From JAKAXG01 sp035702985 (GTDB taxonomy: Bacteria; Actinomycetota; Acidimicrobiia; Acidimicrobiales; Palsa-688), in the NCBI GenBank assembly GCA_035702985.1, contig DASSZD010000045.1:1-36269 (forward strand): 36,269 nucleotides of DNA, given 5' to 3'. The notes beneath the pieces were generated by a model. It was not told the DNA's origin and ran no database searches. It saw only the letters and a program-made list of their open reading frames with translations. Within the stretch, counting starts at the first letter, position 1, and each line of letters begins with the position of its first letter. Positions 33,717 to 36,269 of the stretch are shown here, piece after piece. The translations under genes and the position numbers were made by a program.

Positions 33717-34403
33717 GTGTGGGTGGCCGTCATGGGGTTCGCGGCCGGCCTGATCGTGGCCGCTGTCACCGCCGGGGTGGCCGAGTCGCTGACCGGCTAC
33801 TCCCCGTCATCGTCGGCGCCGATTCCCCTGGCGGTGACCGCGGCGAACCTGCTCGGGCTGTGGGCCGGCCTGGTCGGGGCGGTGCTCGTGTTCAGCCGCA
33901 GGTGGGGGAGCGGGCACCTGTCCACCGACTTCGGGTTCCGGGTGGGGGCGTGGTGGGACATCCCGCTGGGGGTCGCCGTGGGTGTGGCCTGCCAGTACGG
34001 CCTGGTCCCCCTCCTGTACCTGCCCTTCGAGCAGCTGGACCGCAACCTGGCCCACCAGCTCAGCCAGCCCACCACCCGGGACACGGGCGCGGTGCACACG
34101 CCGGGGGGCCTGGCCGTCCTGCTGCTGTTCCTGGCGGTGGGTGCCCCCCTGGTGGAGGAGCTGTTCTTCCGGGGTCTGCTGCTCCGCTCCATGGCCGCCT
34201 CTCTGTCGGCCCCGGTGGCCATCGTGGTCAGCGGCATCCTGTTCGGCCTGGCCCACTTCGAAGCGGTTCAGTTCGCCGGGCTGGCGGCGGTGGGGGTCGT
34301 CTTCGGGGCCCTGGCCTGGTTCACCGGCCGGCTGGGCCCGTCGATCGGCGCCCACATGGCCTTCAACACGGTGGCCGTGCTGACCGCGGTGCACCTGCAC
34401 TAG
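33717..34403 (+). CDS. CPBP-family intramembrane metalloprotease
   Basis: This integral membrane protein has the CPBP (Abi/CAAX) motifs EELFFRGLLLRS, LFGLAHFEAVQF and HMAFNTVAV, which carry the Glu, Arg and His residues expected of a glutamate or metal-dependent intramembrane protease. About six to eight hydrophobic spans are visible over 228 aa. The substrate is unknown. The start is uncertain. The GTG at 33717 lies just before the first span (VAVMGFAAGLIVAAVTAG). The frame stays open upstream with a Pro/Arg-rich leader, and a CTG overlapping the preceding stop would give a longer cytosolic N-terminus. Confidence 0.83.
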   Translation: MWVAVMGFAAGLIVAAVTAGVAESLTGYSPSSSAPIPLAVTAANLLGLWAGLVGAVLVFSRRWGSGHLSTDFGFRVGAWWDIPLGVAVGVACQYGLVPLLYLPFEQLDRNLAHQLSQPTTRDTGAVHTPGGLAVLLLFLAVGAPLVEELFFRGLLLRSMAASLSAPVAIVVSGILFGLAHFEAVQFAGLAAVGVVFGALAWFTGRLGPSIGAHMAFNTVAVLTAVHLH

Positions 34404-34456
34404 CCCCGCCGGGTCCGCGGTCAAGTCGGGGCGGCGACGCGCCGAGGAATTCAGCG

Positions 34457-34627
34457 ATGAAATGTCCCGCCTGTCGTACCCATCAGCTGGTTGTAATAGA
34501 CATCCAGGTCGGCGGGGAACCCGTGACCATGTTCAGCTGCTCCCACTGCGACCGGCGGTGGTGGCAGGGGATGGAAGGCACCCTCAGCCTGGACTCGGTC
34601 CTCGACATCGCCGCCGCCAGCGCCTGA
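34457..34627 (+). CDS. Small zinc-ribbon protein, 56 aa
   Basis: The protein is MKCPACRTHQLVVID followed by a strand pair and FSCSHCDRRWWQG. Two C-x2-C knuckles 24 residues apart (Cys3/Cys6 and Cys28/Cys31) form a classic zinc ribbon. It may bind nucleic acid or another protein; no partner is evident. The ATG at 34457 has GAGGA about 8 nt upstream (34444-34448). It lies 53 bp after the CPBP gene on the same strand. Confidence 0.8.
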   Translation: MKCPACRTHQLVVIDIQVGGEPVTMFSCSHCDRRWWQGMEGTLSLDSVLDIAAASA

Positions 34628-34673
34628 ACGGCGTGCCCCCCGCGGCCCGGCCCGACCGGGCAGGATGGGGGAA

Positions 34674-36269
34674 ATGACGGCGACCGACAGCCTGGAGCGC
34701 ACCGGGGGGGACGAGGAGATCTGGCCGCCGGACTCGGCGCGCCCGTGGTGGGACAAGCTGCGGGAGCGGGTCCGACCGGAAGCGGTCGTCACCTTCCTGG
34801 TGGTGGCGGCGTGCGTGGCCTTCACCTTCAAGGAGCTGCAGCCGTCGCAGCTGTTCAAGAACACCACCCCCGCCGGCGGCGACATGGGGGCCCACGTGTG
34901 GCTGCCCGACTACGTGAAGCGGGCCCTCCTGCCGCACCTGCAGCTGACCGGCTGGACACCCGACTGGTACGACGGGTTCCCGGTCCTCACCTTCTACTTC
35001 CCGCTGCCGATCGTGTCGATCGCCCTGCTCTCGTACGTCATCCCCTACGCCATCGCCTTCAAGCTGGTCACGGTGCTCGGGCTGTTGACCCTGCCCATCG
35101 CGGCGTGGGCGTTCGGGCGCCTGGCCGGCCTCCGCTTCCCGGTCCCGGCGGTACTGGCCGCCGCCACCCTGCCGTACCTCTTCGGCCGGGAGTTCACCAT
35201 CTACGGCGGCAACATCGCCTCCACCATGGCGGGGGAGTTCAGCTTCTCCATCTCGCTGTCGTTCGCGCTGGTGTTCCTGGGCCTGGTGTTCCGGGGCCTG
35301 GACACCGGCCGGCACCGGGCCTCGGCGGCCGTGCTGCTGGCCTGCACCGGCCTGTGCCACGTCCTGCCGCTGATCTTCGCGGTGGCCGGGGCGGTGGTGG
35401 CGATCCTCATGAGCGTGGCCACCACCTCGGACTGGCGGCGCCTGCGGTGGGGGGTGCCGGTGCTGGTCACGGGCGGGGCTCTCATCGCCTTCTGGGCGCT
35501 GCCGTTCTACTGGGACCTGCCCTACGCCACGAACATGGGCTACGGCAAGATCACCACCTACGTGGCGTCGCTGTTCCCGGCCCACGACACCTGGCTGTTC
35601 GTCCTGGCCGGGGCCGGGGTGCTGCTCAGCGCGGCCCGCTACAACCGCATCGGTGTGTTCCTCGGGATCATGGCCACCCTGGCCGCGGTGGTGTTCGTGG
35701 TGGCCCCCCCGGCCCGCCTGTGGAACGCCCGGGTGCTGCCGTTCTGGTTCCTGTGCCTGTACCTCCTGGCCGGGGTGGCCTTCGCCGAGGCCGGCTCCAT
35801 GGTGGCCGAGATGGCCGCCGCCCGCAGCCCGGCGGGCGAGCTCAAGTACATAGGCGTGCCGATCTTCACCGCGCTGGTGGCGTTCGTCTGGGTGCTCTAT
35901 CCCCTGCACTACCTGCCGTTCGGCCACACCACGGCGTCGGGTCAGTACGACTGGCTGGGGATCAAGAGCCGGGACACGTCGTTCGTCCCCGACTGGGTGT
36001 ATTGGAACTACTCCGGGTACCAGAACTCCGGTAAGAGCCGGCGCAACGAGTACTTCGCCCTGGTCGACGAGATGAAGCGCCTGGGGGCCGATCCCAGGTA
36101 CGGCTGCGGGCGGGCCATGTGGCAGTACGAGCCGGAACTGGACCAGATGGGCACGCCGGACGCCCTCATGCTGCTGCCGTACTGGACCCACGGGTGCATC
36201 GGCTCCCAGGAGGGCCTGTACTACGAGTCGTCGGCCACCACCCCCTACCACTTCCTCAACGCCGCCGAG
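34674..36269 (+). CDS. Large polytopic membrane protein, GT-C-like, cut by the window edge
   Basis: The frame runs off the right edge after about 532 codons. A short acidic, polar N-terminus (MTATDSLERTGGDEEIWPP) precedes TM1 (VVTFLVVAACVAFTF). The next extracytoplasmic loop contains GGDMGAHVWLPDYVK, with the Asp-to-His pattern often seen in GT-C glycosyltransferases. At least nine further hydrophobic spans follow, then a soluble region beginning WNYSGYQNSGKSRRNEYF. It resembles actinobacterial membrane proteins proposed to move arabinose or other polyprenyl-linked sugars, but the donor is unknown. ATG 34665 is an alternative start. CAGGAT lies 7 nt before the chosen ATG at 34674. Confidence 0.78.
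   Translation, partial: MTATDSLERTGGDEEIWPPDSARPWWDKLRERVRPEAVVTFLVVAACVAFTFKELQPSQLFKNTTPAGGDMGAHVWLPDYVKRALLPHLQLTGWTPDWYDGFPVLTFYFPLPIVSIALLSYVIPYAIAFKLVTVLGLLTLPIAAWAFGRLAGLRFPVPAVLAAATLPYLFGREFTIYGGNIASTMAGEFSFSISLSFALVFLGLVFRGLDTGRHRASAAVLLACTGLCHVLPLIFAVAGAVVAILMSVATTSDWRRLRWGVPVLVTGGALIAFWALPFYWDLPYATNMGYGKITTYVASLFPAHDTWLFVLAGAGVLLSAARYNRIGVFLGIMATLAAVVFVVAPPARLWNARVLPFWFLCLYLLAGVAFAEAGSMVAEMAAARSPAGELKYIGVPIFTALVAFVWVLYPLHYLPFGHTTASGQYDWLGIKSRDTSFVPDWVYWNYSGYQNSGKSRRNEYFALVDEMKRLGADPRYGCGRAMWQYEPELDQMGTPDALMLLPYWTHGCIGSQEGLYYESSATTPYHFLNAAE

Overview
The window is very GC-rich, densely coded DNA from an actinobacterium. F420 genes (cofD/fbiA, cofE/fbiB), an IclR regulator divergent from leuC, a DUF3499-like protein and a DUF5719-like protein beside a giant GT2 membrane protein all point to Actinobacteria. 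The style of several proteins suggests class Acidimicrobiia, but that class call is an inference. No tRNA, rRNA, CRISPR array, transposase or phage gene was seen.

Layout. 1-2.2 kb: leuC (leuD presumably lies just off the left edge) and a divergent NdgR/LtbR-like IclR regulator with an operator-like site. 2.2-5.2 kb: alpha/beta hydrolase, an unrecognised 204-aa protein, a sirtuin and a nitroreductase. 5.2-6.4 kb: a rhodanese-ThiF (MoeB-like) sulfur carrier activating enzyme. 6.4-6.65 kb: a non-coding stretch with three tandem palindromic units and a terminator-like hairpin on the minus strand. 6.69-13.2 kb: a short-chain acyl-CoA block with a winged-helix-like segment in frame with the methylmalonyl-CoA mutase large subunit, an LpdA-like flavoprotein, a biotin carboxylase-BCCP subunit, a secreted Ala/Pro-rich protein and biotin ligase BirA. 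Together these suggest propionyl-CoA carboxylation and rearrangement plus the biotin attachment they need.

13.2-25.8 kb is a cell-envelope sugar block: rmlA, rmlB, rmlD (no rmlC), a WbbL-like GT2, a membrane-anchored protein, a ManC-like nucleotidyltransferase, an SDR epimerase, the convergent cofD-cofE pair, three GT4 glycosyltransferases and an Rmd-like GDP-sugar reductase. Part of this order (rmlD, wbbL, manB, fbiB, fbiA) resembles Mycobacterium tuberculosis Rv3266c-Rv3261. 25.9-36.3 kb: a phasin-like coiled-coil protein, a 1079-aa GT2-polytopic fusion overlapping a DUF5719-like surface protein, FtsH, a DUF3499-like protein, a CPBP protease, a small zinc ribbon and a large polytopic membrane protein cut by the right edge.

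A window-wide pattern is that many start codons have a TAnnnT hexamer 6-10 nt upstream and no Shine-Dalgarno sequence, as expected for leaderless mRNAs. This pattern was used to choose several starts. The best candidates for something new are the triple palindrome block with the adjoining winged-helix-like segment (6.4-7.0 kb), and the SDR enzyme whose catalytic Tyr is His.
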